Source: Trichoplax sp. H2 (Eukaryota; Placozoa; Uniplacotomia; Trichoplacea). From it: a stretch of 64,000 bases of DNA. The notes under the pieces were generated by a model, which was not told the origin of the DNA, ran no database searches, and worked only from the letters and a program-made list of their open reading frames with translations. The DNA lies in contig NOWV01000062.1 of the NCBI GenBank assembly GCA_003344405.1, positions 1 to 64,000 on the forward strand, in the 5' to 3' direction. This document shows, in pieces, positions 26,401 to 40,585 of the stretch. How positions within the stretch are numbered: position 1 is the first letter of the stretch; each line of letters begins with the position of its first letter. The translations under genes were made by a program, and so were the position numbers.

Positions 26401-29400
26401 AGGATCGATGATTTCATCCAGATTTTCAATCAAGACGATATCACCATTAGAGACAGCACGTTCAATAATATCTAAATAATTACGTTGTCCAAGGCGTACA
26501 ACACGCAATTCTTCACCATAACGATTTTTAATCCATTTAATACCTTGTAATTGTGGATCAATCATTAATGGCCAGCGTTCAGCATTGGCTAAGATGGTTG
26601 CATTCTCAGTTGACATACGATCACTTGGTAAGCCTTCATTATTCCAACCAGCAACAGTGGCATCATCGGTTAATAATGTTAGCGGATCTAAGTCTTCCGT
26701 AATTGGTATGGGCACTTTTTGCTGTTGTAGAAATGGTATCCATTTATGGCCAGTTAAATCAGCACGATAATTGCGTGTAAAGCAACCAACATAAGATATA
26801 AATGCAGCGGTTAAGAGGACATCGCCAGGCAAAGTTATTTCTTGATGTTTTAAATTAACAACCGATTCATTCCAACGTATTTTCTCCGATGATAAACCTC
26901 CAACTAAGCGATTAGCTAGTGTAATAGTTTTAGCTGTTGTATCTGCTTCTTGTTGACATTTTAATTTTTCAGAAGTAGCTTTCTCAAATTCAGCTGTTAA
27001 ACGTGATAAATTATCATCTAAGATGTTAATTTTAACCTTGATATTGGCTAATTTCTCTTGTGCAGCTGCTAATTCAGCATTAGCTTGCTCTAATGCAATA
27101 CGTTTTGGCTCGACTTCACAATAAACGTTATAAAATACGACGGTATTTTTAACCCATGAGCATAAACCACCAGCAGCTAACGATTTATTGCGTATAAAAT
27201 CAGGATTAAATTCGGGATTATTTAAGTAGGGTTGTAATGCTTTCAAGTTGGAATCATCGATATGTTCTTTATCGAAATTAATTAATGTCTCTAAGAATGT
27301 ATCCACACGACTCATCATTAATTTAGCTTGTCGCCAACTTCGATCTTTTGGTATTTTATTGGGTGTTGCTAATAAGACCATAACAGCAGCAGTGACATTT
27401 TTAACTGCTTCAGGTGGCTGACCAAATGATTTCAATTCGGTTAAATTGGCTTTATTTAATGTATTTAATGCTTCTTTTGCAGCGACTAAAGCAGGCTCTG
27501 CTTTAAGAAGATCTTCTTCACATGATTTTTGCTTTTCGGCAACTTCTTGTGCAATTAAAGCAACTTTCTTTTCTTCTTCATCAGCAATTTCTTTCTCTTT
27601 ACTGACTTTTTCAGTTTCAATACCGACTTTTTGGATTAATTTATCAGCATCTTCATTTTTCTGCTTTAATTCAACTTCTTGTGATGCTAATTTGGCTTTT
27701 AAATCATCGACTTGTGATGAAGTGCTTTCTAATTTTAATAAACCATTTTCCAGACGTTCCATTTTACTGGTTAATTCTTTACTTTTTTTCTTGAGTAAAT
27801 TGCGATATAGCTTAATTTGTTCCAAGAAACTTTTTGGTGTAGTATAATTATAGCGGCGTTCATTCGTCAAGTAAACTTTACTCATTTCGTTAACACTTGT
27901 ATGGACATAGGCCATAAATTGACTAATGGAATCTTTGATATCAGTATCTAAGATGTCCACTTCATCTAAGAAGCGCTTGCTAACACGGATTAATGCTTCT
28001 TCTGGCCATTCATGGAACCAATCGATGGAGGTACAATTGACAACAGCGGGGAATTTTCTAGCTCGGACACGTAATGTTGAACCCACTGGTGAAAAGCATA
28101 AGACTACTTTCAGATTTTGCCTTACACGATCAATAAAGAATTTCCAACAATTTTCTTTGGTATCTTGCATACCACTACCGCGTACTTCAGCGCGTAAACT
28201 ACCAATAATGTTATCCACTTCATCATCAGGATAAAGCTCAGGAATTTCACCAGAGGCTAAAAGATCGTTAATTAAGACTAAAAATTGCTCATCTGGTATT
28301 TGTGCATCAGTCAAGAGGAAGACTGTACCAATATTTTTCAAGCCTGCTTTAGTACATAGACTAGCTAAATCTAACTTGAGATCAGCAATAGCATAACCTT
28401 TTCGTAATGTAATTTGGAAGACATCTAAACTACTTATAAAGGATGCTAATCTTGCTAAACTTTGCTTACCACTGCCACCAACACCAACTAAGAGTGCATT
28501 ACCGCGTGGCGATTCGAGGATACGATTAATACGACAGACATGTTGCATAGCATCTTCAAATAAGACAAGATTCATAACAGCATTCATTTCGTTATAACTA
28601 TCTAATGCTTCTTCTAATATCTTATTGATAGAATGCCAATCTTGGATAGGCATATACTTGAGATCGCCAATACCACCTGAGAAATGGCTATAGAGTAATG
28701 GTCGAACTGCTAAGGGTTCTTCATCGATATCATCGAAATTTTTCCTCACCATATCCGCAACTAATCGATCGAAATATTCTAAATCTTTATCATCGACTAA
28801 TTTATCACTATAGACACGATAACTTTCATGCATCCATATGCGTACTAGATCCGTTTGGACACGGATACAGTCTGGTGTTGAAAATAAGATACCTTGGAAG
28901 ATATTGGATAAGTCGCGTAAATTGAAGGTATAATGAAATTTTATAGCTGTTGGTAAGAAATGGCTTGTCACTTTATGATGGAGTGAAATAGCAGCATTGA
29001 CCAGATTTTGTGAAATTTTATAGATACTCGATGGGAAGGTAAAAGAATCAAGATGAGCTTGCATGATACTATTATAGATGGTATGCAATGCATCGGAGCC
29101 AGGGAAACTTAATGCAAAGACACAGAAATGGCGTTGTAAGCGTGGATTAACAGTAAAGCTACCAGCAGTTGGATTCATACAAGCAATATATTGGCAATTA
29201 TGGATATCTTTCAGCAATAACTTATTGCGATCATACCAATGTTTATAATCTAAATGTTGTCGTATTAAAGTATGCGGTGAAACAGTGCCATAAGTATCAA
29301 CTTCGGGCATATTTAAATCATCCACATAGTAGACCATTTTTTTCGTGCCAGGTGGGCCATAATTACGTCCAGCTTTCTTTTCTAATGGTTTCTCCAAGAT

Positions 29401-32400
29401 ACCTTGTAACATGGCTGAGGTAGTATAATGATTAAAGGGGATAAATGTCAATTGGTAATCATCACCAAGACTTTGTAGGACATTATTGACCAAGACAGAT
29501 TTCCCTGTGCCAGCATTACCTACGAGTAAAACTGGACGACCACGTTGCATTAATAATCGAGTAAAATGGCGAACACGAATCGTTTCAGCAGTATGGACTA
29601 AAGCCGATTGCAATGGCAATTCAGGATCAAATTCAAATTTAGGCACTTTTTCAGCCCATGGTACAAATTTTTTCGTTTCACGATCGACTTGATAATCAAA
29701 TACCGTGGCAGCCGATGGAAATTTAATGGTTTTAAATTCACTTACCCACCATTTACTAAATTCAACACGATAATCGACCAATTGATCTTGGAACATAGCA
29801 CCACCAAATGCCCACACAGCAGCAAATACAAAATAGATTTCATAATGTTCTTTGGGACTATCTGGAGGGACATTATCTTCCGTTAATAAAACTTCTAACA
29901 GATAGCATAGTGTTTGCACCATACTAATATCCGCCACAGGGGTAATCTTCTTGAAACGATTTCTTAATGTATCCAAACAAGTTGGAACATATTTATCAAA
30001 TAAGATGATTAAATTCGCTTTTTCCGATTGAACTTCACGTGTATCAATCCAACTTGTAACATAAGGATTCCATCCTAAATCTGTTGGATTAACATATAAG
30101 ATTCCAGCACGTGAAACGGTGGCTGGTGTTGCATATTTCAAGTGTCCAATTTCAAATAATAATCGCATAGAAGGTGTTAACGGGATTCTTTCATTACTAG
30201 CTAATGTTAATACTTTATTATCGTCCATAACTGTATTTAACGATTCGATCCACATTGGATCAATATCACCATCTAAGACAATCCATTTGGGTCCGTCACC
30301 GGATAGATTGGCTAAATCACGCATAGAAACTGAAAATAAGCCATCTTTCCATTCCCGTGTTGCTGAATTAATACAGCCGAATAATTCATCGGTAGTGACT
30401 GCTTTCGGATTCATATCATGCCAGACTGGTTTACGCTTTTGATTTTGATAGGTTTTATGCAAAGTGCGTAAAATTTGTGTTTTTCCTGTGCCAGCAGCAC
30501 CAATAACAAAAACAGAATGGCGTACAGCTAATAATTCATCTAATTGGACTACTTTCAAGATGAAACTATCTTCAGGTTGTAAATTAAGTTGTTGTGTTGA
30601 TGTCTTGACGATAGCTTCTAATTCAAGATCGCGTTTACGTGGGACATCCAGAGATGGGAAGAGATCGCTAATTAAGCCAAGGAAAACCGGTAAATCATCG
30701 GTGACAATTTTAGGTGTGTTAAAATCACGTAAAGCACGCATTAAAACTTGATCTTCAGGTCGTTGGCGATCACTACGTTTTAATGATCCAGCCACTACTA
30801 AGACCGATTTAATAGCACGTAAACCCCAATCGTAATGATCTTGCTTAGATAATAATTCACGACATAGGGTATATAAAGTAATAAATTTACGTGCTAATAA
30901 TCGTGCATCTAAGAAACCTTCTGCTACCAACATAATTTCACAAATTAATTCAAAATCAGGTACTACCATAGCACATGGACGGAATAATGCTTTCAAATTT
31001 TCTGGTAATTCAGTACGACCAGCATAGCCTGGATTCATGGTGATAAAGATGCCCACAGTAGGTGTTAAGGAGATTTCTTCACCTTGGAATACAAAGCGTT
31101 CTTTCCTATCACGGATAGCATCTTGGATCGATTTCACTTGGACTGCTACTACCGATAATACTTCAATAGAGATACGATTAAATTCATCGAAGCAACCCCA
31201 TGCACCTGTTTGCGCTAAACCTTTATAAATATTGCCAATGGATTTATAATCCATTTGCTCTGAGCAATTAAAGACATAAACCATACAACCTAATGCACGA
31301 CCAAGATCTTTGGTAGTTTCTGTTTTACCAGTACCTGCTGGCCCAGCTGGAGCGCCACTCATAGTTAAATGCAAAGATTGCGTTAATGTAATATAGCAAC
31401 GATCTGTTAATGGCGTAATGACTAGACGTGGTTGATTGCCAAGGTATTCATAGGAATAACAAAATTGGGCATCGCAAATATTAGCGAAACAATCTTTCTT
31501 ATCATCATCCCAACGATGTCTTAATTGGCATAACCAAACGAAAGCTTGAGCATTTTCTACTTTTTGCTGGATTAATTTCCCGACTACATCACGAGCATGG
31601 ACATCAATGGTACAAATAGTCATAATTTTTTGTCGCTCTCCTTTGGATAAATCACCTAATAACATGGTAATGAGTGAATTTAATTGAGCAATTTGTTTCT
31701 TATTATAATCTTTTAAAGCATTTTCGTAGCCTTCTTCCAAACGACTAAAGGCAATATTGACTTCTGTTGTCCACCATACTTGTGTACCAGTTAAGGCAAC
31801 TTGAGCTGGATAATCAAAGATCCATTGATCACGAGCTTTCTCTTCATATGTGACAACAGCTTCAGTTAATTGATGTTTAATTGTGGAGCGCATAGTATCC
31901 AATAATCGATTTAACCATGTTTCAACTTGGCCAGTACATGAGCATGAGGTATTAAAATCGACATATTCACCATCTTTACTAAACATACCGATAGCAACTT
32001 TAGTTAATTCACCATTTTCATCTTCTTCAAATTTCAGCCTTGCAATACTGTCGAATAATTTGGATAAATGGCGTGCCACTTCCGATGGACGATTACCATT
32101 AGAGAGAATATCCAACAAATCAGCCGATGAGACAAAGTAAAAACGTGGAAACGCTAATCGTTTCGTTTCTAAATATTCTGCTAATGCTTTCTCACATAAG
32201 GATAATCTGCCTTGGATATCTTCTAATAGGTTGAAGAGACCAGGTTTATTGGTTGCTTCAACAACATTAGGTGTTTTTTGTGCATCAGCCATTAAATCTT
32301 TAAAATCAGCATCAATTCCATCAAAACGTTTAGAATCTTCAGGTAATTGCTTACGAATATCTTCTGTCCCAATAAAAATACTCTCTAAATGCGACCAAGT

Positions 32401-35400
32401 ACGTTGGACTTCAAACCAAATGGATATAACACCATCGGCTGTTGATAATTTCTTTTGCCATGATGAAACCTCTTCTAAAAAGTGTGAGATATGCTTGGAA
32501 GTAATTAAATTTTGCAATTGGACTTGATTATCTTCTAATGTCTCAATTAATTCTTCACTCGAACGTAATAAGGGTGTTTGTGTACGTGCATGTTGTTCAT
32601 ATTCAAATTCCATAGTTGACCATGTTACATCCAATTCTTTGAGGATCTTTTCCATGCTTAATTCTTTAATAGCTTTATCCACAATATTGCGAACTTCATC
32701 TTCATATTTATGCAAATTTAAGGCTAACAAATCAGCTAATGTTGTACTATTATCCATGACAAATTTAACTTGTGTTGCAGCCATAAGTTGTTGCCAATGG
32801 CGTTCACGTATTGCTGAATTTTGCAATTCACTAACTGCACGTAAAGAGGTCATCATATTTTTCACTGTTGAACTTAAACCATTATAAGCATCCCATGAAC
32901 GAATTTCACGATCTAATTCACGTATTTCTTTAGCAAATTTCTTACAATCTGCATCCATACTTTCAACATTAATCTCCGACCAATACGTGGTTTTCCAATC
33001 ATCAATATCACTCATAACCATACTAATCATATCCCATAGCGTCTTTAATAAGCGAATTTCACGTCGGCATGCTTTCAATTGCTTATAATCTGGTACATTA
33101 ACTTCAAATAAGCTTGCTGATTGAGCTAATTGATTCATTTCTTCTTCTAGTGTATGGATTTCTAGATGAGCGGAATCTAAACGATCATAAGGATCTTCAC
33201 AATCGAAACGGAATGGAGCATAAGCTCTGAACCATTCACGGAATTCATGTTGTTTAACTTCAAATTGGCCACATTTGCGGCGTATAATGGCTACTTCAGC
33301 TGCCTGTAATGGTGCAACACTTTGTTTAACAGTAACTGAAATCTTTTTAGTATTATTCCACTTTTCCGGTAATTCACGGAGTTGATTATGGACTTCTTCC
33401 GACATTTCTTGCTCATAAGTTTTCAATAAATCAATGGTTGCTTTCAAGGGCTCAAATAATTCATCTGTTGCTGATGTACGATCACGTACAGCTAATAAAT
33501 GGCCCATAACAGCGACAAGACCATCATAATCACCTTCTTCAATTTGAAGGGTTAATCCAGTATCGGTTGATTTAATGAAGTTCTCTAATTCAGCTAAACT
33601 GTTGGTAACATGATCAATTAAATGTTGCTTGAACATATAACTCCAACGTTTCACCGTATTTAATAAAGATTGCTTAAATGGGCGAATATCGACACGGAAC
33701 CAAGTATCAAAAATGGATGTACCGTCGACATCATCGACTTCGTTATAAATACGCTCATAGGTATCAATTTGTTCTTTAAATTGTTCTAATGTCGGTGGAC
33801 ATTCTGGTACACCATCTTCAGCGTGTTGTTCAATTTCTTCCGGAGTTAAGACATGATTATATAATAGGAATTGTCGCATAAATTCATGGCGATCATCCAC
33901 CCATAAGTAGGAATAAGTATCAAATGAATTGCGATACTCGCAAGCTTTATTCATGATATTTTGTATTCGATCCATTAATTCTTGTCGCATTTCTGATAAT
34001 TCCAACATATCTTCTAGATCGCTTTGGTAGTGATCCATACCATTATGCTTAGCTAAGCGTGATACAAGAGATGCTTGTCGATAAACATCACTAAGTAAAC
34101 TTTCAACAAGATCGTAGAAACTGTTATGTGCACCAATATCCAATGGTGGTGTAAAAATCATATCAGGAGCACTAAGATCTAATCGAGCTTCTAGTAATGG
34201 AGCTGTATTGATTTTAGGATCAGTATTGTCTAGCATATAGGATAGTGAGCAATGGATAGCATTAAAGAATCCATCTACAATCATGTCATCTAAGTAGTCG
34301 ACATAAGCTCGCCAAATATCTGAATCTTCATTGGCTTCGAATAATTCATAATTTTCCTGAAATCAATATAAAAATGAAAGAAATGAATTTATTATTGCTG
34401 GACCACCAGTTCTATTAATCTCTAAGATATATTGGATTCAGTTTTTTCATGGTAGAGCAGTAATTTCAAATAAAAATTATAATATTCGAACTGGATAGTC
34501 TAAATGCTATTAAAGGATAGCAATGGAATAAGCTTCTAGCGTAAATTGACCGTCATGAACTAGGAATAAAGATATATATATATAGTATGTATTACAATTT
34601 CTTCGATCGAATAATACCTTAAGAAGGTTATGCAATCGTTCTCCGGATTGCTTGATGAGATTATAGCGATTATTAAGTTGCATTTCACGATCCTAGACGT
34701 TGTAGGTAATAAAAAATATGACATATTAATTGTTTTATTTGATACATGCCCTCATATGTATGATCCAATATCAAGTAATTAATGCGCGTTTTTATCTAAT
34801 GGAATATTACCTCGACATTTAATAAGGCGTCTTTCTTGTCATCTTTCCTTTCATATAAAGGCGATACGGCCCATTTAGCCATATCTTTAGACATAGCTTC
34901 CACGTTATCTTTAGCTTTCTGCACTCTTTTCTCTAAATCGTGAACTTTCTCCCGTGTTGATTTAATATACTCCCAAATACCTAAAAAAATACCGAGAATT
35001 GATTATCGCTGAGGTCATTATTTACTGTTAATTAATTAATTAAAGCTTAAAATTTATTCATATATTATACTCGTATGTAAATTACGCAACCAAAACAAAA
35101 CTGAATTGAACTATCGACTAATAACAAAGAATATTAACAAATATCAGTAATTGCTCATGTAGATCATAAAACTACATCTAACTCTGGTAGAGATCTGCTA
35201 CCATCATACTAGCATGAAGTTTGTAAAGTTCTGTTTTGTACCTTCGCTATTCCAGTTTAATTCGGTTTCGGCCTTTAATAGCTGCTCATCAATTTCTTTC
35301 AATCGATCTTCAATTAGTGGGAATTCAACTTCAAGTACAGTTTCTCGTACTTTATTGTACCACATAACGATTAAATCTAAACTGCCCAAGTACTGACGGA

Positions 35401-38400
35401 AAGTTTCATTTTTAGAGTAGATTTCTGCAGCACTGCCTGGTATTGTTTCTTTATCTCTCATCTCCAGGTATTTAACTTCACGTAGGACAGCTACCAACTA
35501 ATTAATTGGTAATTAAATAAATATATTAATTATACTGATTTCTCGCTTATTGCTTAGCTTAGATTATTTCCTGATCGAAAAGCCTAATTGGATAACATCA
35601 AATGTTGACATTTTGATACCTGAGGGTCAAAATTGACAGCAATAAGATTTGTTGCTTCGTTGCGAACGATTAGAGAACGTTCAAGGTTATATTTGGCTTC
35701 ATCGCCGACAACTTCTGACCAAGCTTCAAATTTTTTACCCTCATACCTAGTTCACATAAATCATAGTTTTAGGTATTAAGTTATAGCAGTAGTTTATATG
35801 TAAATATATGATTTTAGAGTTAGCTGGAAACTGTTAATAGTGCAATATTGAAGCCTGCTTAGTATAGAAGTTTAATAATACTTTCATAAAGTTTTATATG
35901 TTGCACGAGATTGAAATGGCCAGTTCTAACTTACTTTTGAAGTAGTTCGATCATTTCTTCGTATTTCCTGAATATTTCTTGTGCTTCTGGAGTATCTTGA
36001 ATATTTCTAAAAGGGATGGCAGTAATTTGAGCAATAATGATACAGAGGCAATAGAGATGTAGCGTAAAACATGCCTGTAAGTTACATAGGCGCCTAGTAA
36101 AACGCAATAAAGATATGCAATTCTTGCATAACTTACTGATGATCTAGTTGTTTTAAACTTGCCATAGGTACTGAAATACGGTGACGAATTTCACGAGCCC
36201 ATTGCAAATTTCCGGCTACATTTGGCATATTTTTATTTATCGGTGCTGAACCCTCTTTATTTTTCTCAGATGCAATTTGTATATCATATATTTTTTTAGC
36301 GTTATCCAGCTCCTTATTGAAAAGGGTTAGAAGAATGGCGTATTTATGCTCGAAATCAGTTTTAATAACTGGCCGATTGAGCAGAGAACCAAAGCAATTG
36401 ATCAGCTACAATATGGGTAAAAAGGATATCAATTAGGAATATAGGTAAGCTACGTTAGCTCTATTATCGCAGTAGATTTAAGTTATTTTACAAGGCCAAT
36501 CCTTCTGGTCTACAGTTATTTAACATTTCTATAATGATCTTAGGCTATTGTGAAATAGAGTATACCTTAAAAATAGCTTCAACACCAGAGCAATCTTCAA
36601 AACCTTGGCACACGATAGAACCAAGTCGTCGATCTAAATCGTAGACTTTTCTCTTGAATGACTCGTAATCGTTAACAAAATCCTGCCATTGATAGTAGCA
36701 TTAAAATAATAATTTTTAGTATAATGGCCAGATATAATCGGCTGATAACGAATTTGGAATCAGTCTACGTTTGACTTTAGCTGTTAATTTTTACAAACCT
36801 CATTATTGATATCTAATGTATCATATGTGGTATTGGTAAAAACTTGCATGTATTCAGAAAATTCATTGAATATTTGTACTACTTGTTGACTTAGAGTTTT
36901 TCCTTTAATTCCGCCAAGTTCAACTTTTTCGAGCTTATAAAAGTCTAAAGCTGTTTCCATAATTTCCTATTGTCAGTTCATAGTAAAAGTTCATTAAATT
37001 TTGATGCAATATACTCAATTTACTCATATTATAACGGGATTATCACATTAGAAATTTACAAGTTTCTCTCCCTAAAATTATAGCGTAATAAAATTACCTG
37101 GACATGTTGTAGTCGTTCAACAAATTTTTGGTATCGAGTAAAAATCAGAGTAGGTGAGAATTCCCATTCCCGAACGTTGGTTCCAACTCCTTTAAAAAAT
37201 TTGGAGATATTTGCTTTGGTTTCATCGAAGTGCTGCCTATAATAGCGGCAGATATTGATCGTTTTCGTCACGCGGCCGATAGTTTCTTCAATTTCTCCCT
37301 TAAATAGCTCAGAAGCATCCAAGAAATTGCGAGCCTAGAATAAATTTACAAGAGAAAATTATTTTAGAATGATAAGCGAAGATCGGTATGATTGATAGTA
37401 TCGAAAACCTATTACAATGATAAAGTTATTTGTTATTTACCAGTTCGATAATCATGTTGGATAATTCTTGTAACAATACAATAATTCTTGCAGGTGTACT
37501 GTAATATTTTGAATTGGCCCAAATTAATCCAATAGTATGGAAAAGTGGTGGAATTGATTTCTTAATAGCATCAAATTCTGTTTGTTCCAGGTCTTCTAGT
37601 AATGGCTTTAGGGGCTTTAAATGAATAGAAATATCTCTTGCCTCATTTAAACCTATTTTATGTATAAATTAATTTCATTTCAGTTTAAGTAAGTAAATTA
37701 AAGAATTTTCATCAATAGAATTACCTGTTACGACATCTTGAAATGTTTTCTTAAATGAAGGGAAATAGCTACTTTGTGTTTTCTCGAGCAATTCAGCCAT
37801 TTTACGAACTTTTGGATCTCGTAGCTATCGTAGAAATTAAAATATTTTAAATTCATATCTATTTGTGTCAGGTGTACGAAATGTTTCATATAGATTCACA
37901 TTAATGACAATACCTGCTCGTAGATACATTCTAAATTTGCACATTTTGCTTTCCAAAAGACAATTTCAGTAAATGGTAAAGGATTTAAACCTTCCAACAG
38001 CGGTTGTGCAGAATCTCTTTTCAAGACATCTCGAATTTGATGCGACCATTCAATAACTGCAGATTCAATGGCATGGACTAGGCCACGGCTCCATGTTTCC
38101 TCTCTATTTATCCATAAAAATAAATTTGTATTTTTTACTATTACCATTGGTTTTTAAATTGGTAATAATTTCAAGTTTACCACAACAATATTGAATCAGT
38201 GTTCATAATCATAAATAAATTAATAGAAATTAAATTTAGAAATTGTTGAAATTCATTAAATGAGTTTTACTTGTCATCTGATTCTTCAATCATGCGTTCA
38301 GATCCAACTGGAAGTGGTAAAAGCGTTTTACCTTTAACTTGACCAGCAATAACATAGACATTACTCTTTAATGAATGGACATGCCTAAGTACATCTTGGG

Positions 38401-39387
38401 AGACAACACTTGGCCATTGTTCATGATTTTTAGAATTGGTCAAGATGGGCACAAGAACCTGTTATTATAAAGTACATATATGATGCTGTTAAGGGTCATT
38501 ACATCGAATAGTTTATGTTCTTTTAATTGTTAAATACGGATGGATGTAGTTTTGAAAGCTAACACTGTAATATCTATAGAAAATTTAAAGTTACCATAGA
38601 GCCTAATAATTAATATTTGAAATAATCAACCATTTAATGATTATCTATTGATTAATGAGTTATTATAACTATTTTAATAAAAGATGAATAATTTCGCTAT
38701 TACAAACAGTAAAAATTTGTCTAATTTTCTAAATATTGAAATAATTATTTTCTAATTTTAAGGTTATGCGGCATTGCCACTTTGCATCGTAATATTGACG
38801 TATTATTTGCGATAATAATTTAACAAAGTTGGAAACGAAATGATTTTAATCTATACTGTACAGGTATAACACTATTCTATATCCGTTAATTTTTGCGTAA
38901 GCTTATGTCAAAATTAATTAATCATATAATATAGAACTAATTTTCTCTATACGAATAAAAAAATATCGTGAAGTTTACATTGTGGTGTTCAAAATGATCG
39001 ACTAAAATTTAAATGTCTACTTGAACAGTATACCTCATCGACAAGCGCTGACAATTGTTCCAAAGGCGAATTTGATAGATCACCATAGTTTAAAGCAGCC
39101 TTGAAATTTTCTTTTGGTATAGGCTCGCGAGCTTTTTTGATGAAATAAACCGCTTTTTGCTTCAAGGTACTAGGAAACTCCAAAGAGACACACAGTGCTC
39201 CAGCTGAATTGCTATAAAAAACTAAAATCATCTGATCGGATTTGTCCAAAACTTGCTGTATTATATTCTTATTTTCATCGATAGTATACATTTTCTGCCA
39301 TTTTTCGTATTTAACTTTGAGAGTACGTAGGACGTACTCGGATATCCATTCCAAGCGAACATCGACGTTATCGTTGTCGTTCGACAT
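23497..39387 (-). CDS. DNAH9-like: axonemal outer-arm dynein beta-type heavy chain (DNAH9/11/17 group)
   Basis: Fifteen coding exons: 39387-39034, 38458-38271, 38103-37914, 37824-37725, 37652-37441, 37334-37098, 36966-36799, 36682-36566, 36405-36137, 36006-35935, 35746-35620, 35497-35242, 34980-34811, 34692-34618, 34356-23497. All join in phase to 4464 residues, near human DNAH9 length. Exons 1-14 encode the tail (residues 1-845). The last exon, 10,860 bases without an intron, encodes the rest: linker, six AAA modules, stalk, microtubule-binding domain and C-terminus. P-loops are GPAGTGKT (AAA1, near 1855), GAAGTGKT (AAA2, near 2136), GNAGTGKS (AAA3, near 2461) and GVGGSGKQS (AAA4, near 2806). 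The stalk coiled coil spans about 3030-3340. The end ([22 protein letters not shown]) is typical of the group. In the family this is the ATP-driven motor that bends motile cilia. X-box-like sites lie 340-440 bases upstream. DNAH9 versus 11 or 17 is unresolved; an ancestral gene is possible. Confidence 0.95.
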
Positions 39388-39724
39388 GACTATATATGTT
39401 CGTCGATTTCTGACTTTATTCTACTTGTCAAAAGCTGTAACCTAATACGACTTGTAGTAGTTTTCGTATGTGTAATAACAAAAATTGAATCCAAATTTTT
39501 TGCTACTATTAACAATTGTAACGTTGATATATAAAATAATTCTTTAGTTCTTGTCCTCTTAGTTGCTACAGCATATCACGCTCGTTAATGTTGCATAGTT
39601 TAATAGGCGTATACTGGTTTGGTATCTCTATATCTACTCGTATATATGCCTGTAATATTCGATCCTGTAATCAATAGTAGATGAAATAACGGCATTTATC
39701 GATTTCTGCTAGGAAACTTCGAGT

Positions 39725-39738
39725 GTAACTATGGCGAC
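39725..39738. promoter_or_regulatory. X-box-like site 1 upstream of dynein gene
   Basis: GTAACTATGGCGAC matches the RFX X-box pattern RYYNYYATRRNRAC at 13 of 14 positions. It lies about 340 bases upstream of the dynein start codon. An E-box, CACGTG, lies at 39787-39792. Function is inferred from sequence and from X-box control of axonemal dyneins in other animals. Confidence 0.5.
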
Positions 39739-39820
39739 GAAGCTAAAAACAGTGCTATAGAGATTGCGCGTTGCCTTCGTTTGAACCACGTGATCATATT
39801 GAGACTGCCATTGTCGGTTA

Positions 39821-39833
39821 GTTGCTTAGCAAC
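39821..39833. promoter_or_regulatory. X-box-like site 2 upstream of dynein gene
   Basis: GTTGCT-T-AGCAAC is a perfect 6-base palindrome with one spacer base. It matches the RFX consensus GTNRCC(0-3N)RGYAAC except for one C-to-T change. It lies about 435 bases before the dynein ATG and about 85 bases from X-box-like site 1. Confidence 0.5.
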
Positions 39834-39884
39834 AGTTGATAATAGTTTTCATCGTTGATGGATTATTATATCTAAGTAAAGAGT

Positions 39885-40585
39885 TAATAAATATTCAATG
39901 CTAGGACTGGTGGAAATTGTAAGCTTTCCAAGGATGTTGGGAAGAGTCTGTCAATAACAATGTTTGGGTAGTACCGTTATAGTAGGGTCCTAGTGCAGAA
40001 ATTATGTTTGAGCTCTATATTTTCTCTTCGTTATATTATGCAGGATACATTTGTATGTAATTAATAGATAATATTCAATGCTAGGACTAGTAGAAATTGT
40101 AAGCTTTCTAAGAATGTTACGAAGAGTCAATCGATAGCAAGGATCAGGTAGTACTCGTCAGTAGAGTCCTAGCACAGGAATTATACTGGAGCTGTACATT
40201 TTCTATTCGTTAGATTATGCAGTGTGAATTGGTATATAATAAATAGATGATATTAAACACTAAGATTAGTAGAAATTATTAGCTATCGAAGGATGTTGGG
40301 AAGAATCAACTGATAGCATGGTTTGGGTAGAACTTTTACAGTAGAGTCCATGTGCAGAAATTATGCTGGGCTCTACATCCACTAGTAGTTCGTTAGATTG
40401 TGCGGCCTGCATTGGCATACAATAAATAAATAACATTAAATGCTTGTACTAGTAGATATTACAAGCTTTCGAAGAATGTTGAGAGGAGTGGAGTTAGATA
40501 ATAATTGCACAGTAAAGTCCTAATGTAGAAGTTGTTCTGAAGATCTACATTTTCTTTTCGGTATATTCTATAGCCTGAATTGGCT
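39885..40585. repeat. ~180-bp tandem array, four diverged copies
   Basis: Unit starts (ATTCAATGCTAGGACT and variants) lie at 39893, 40073, 40252 and 40435. Shared landmarks are TAGTAGAAATT, AAGCTTTC.AAGAATGTT, AGTAGAGTCCTA.TGCAGAA.TT, TACATTTTCT.TTCGTTA and TATAATAAATAGAT. Non-coding, lying upstream of the dynein promoter region. Confidence 0.8.

Noticed and set aside
23906-32887. Many plus-strand open frames of 60-190 codons opposite the dynein exon
   Set aside because: They are antisense shadows of a single conserved 3619-codon frame; none resembles a family or has its own splice structure.
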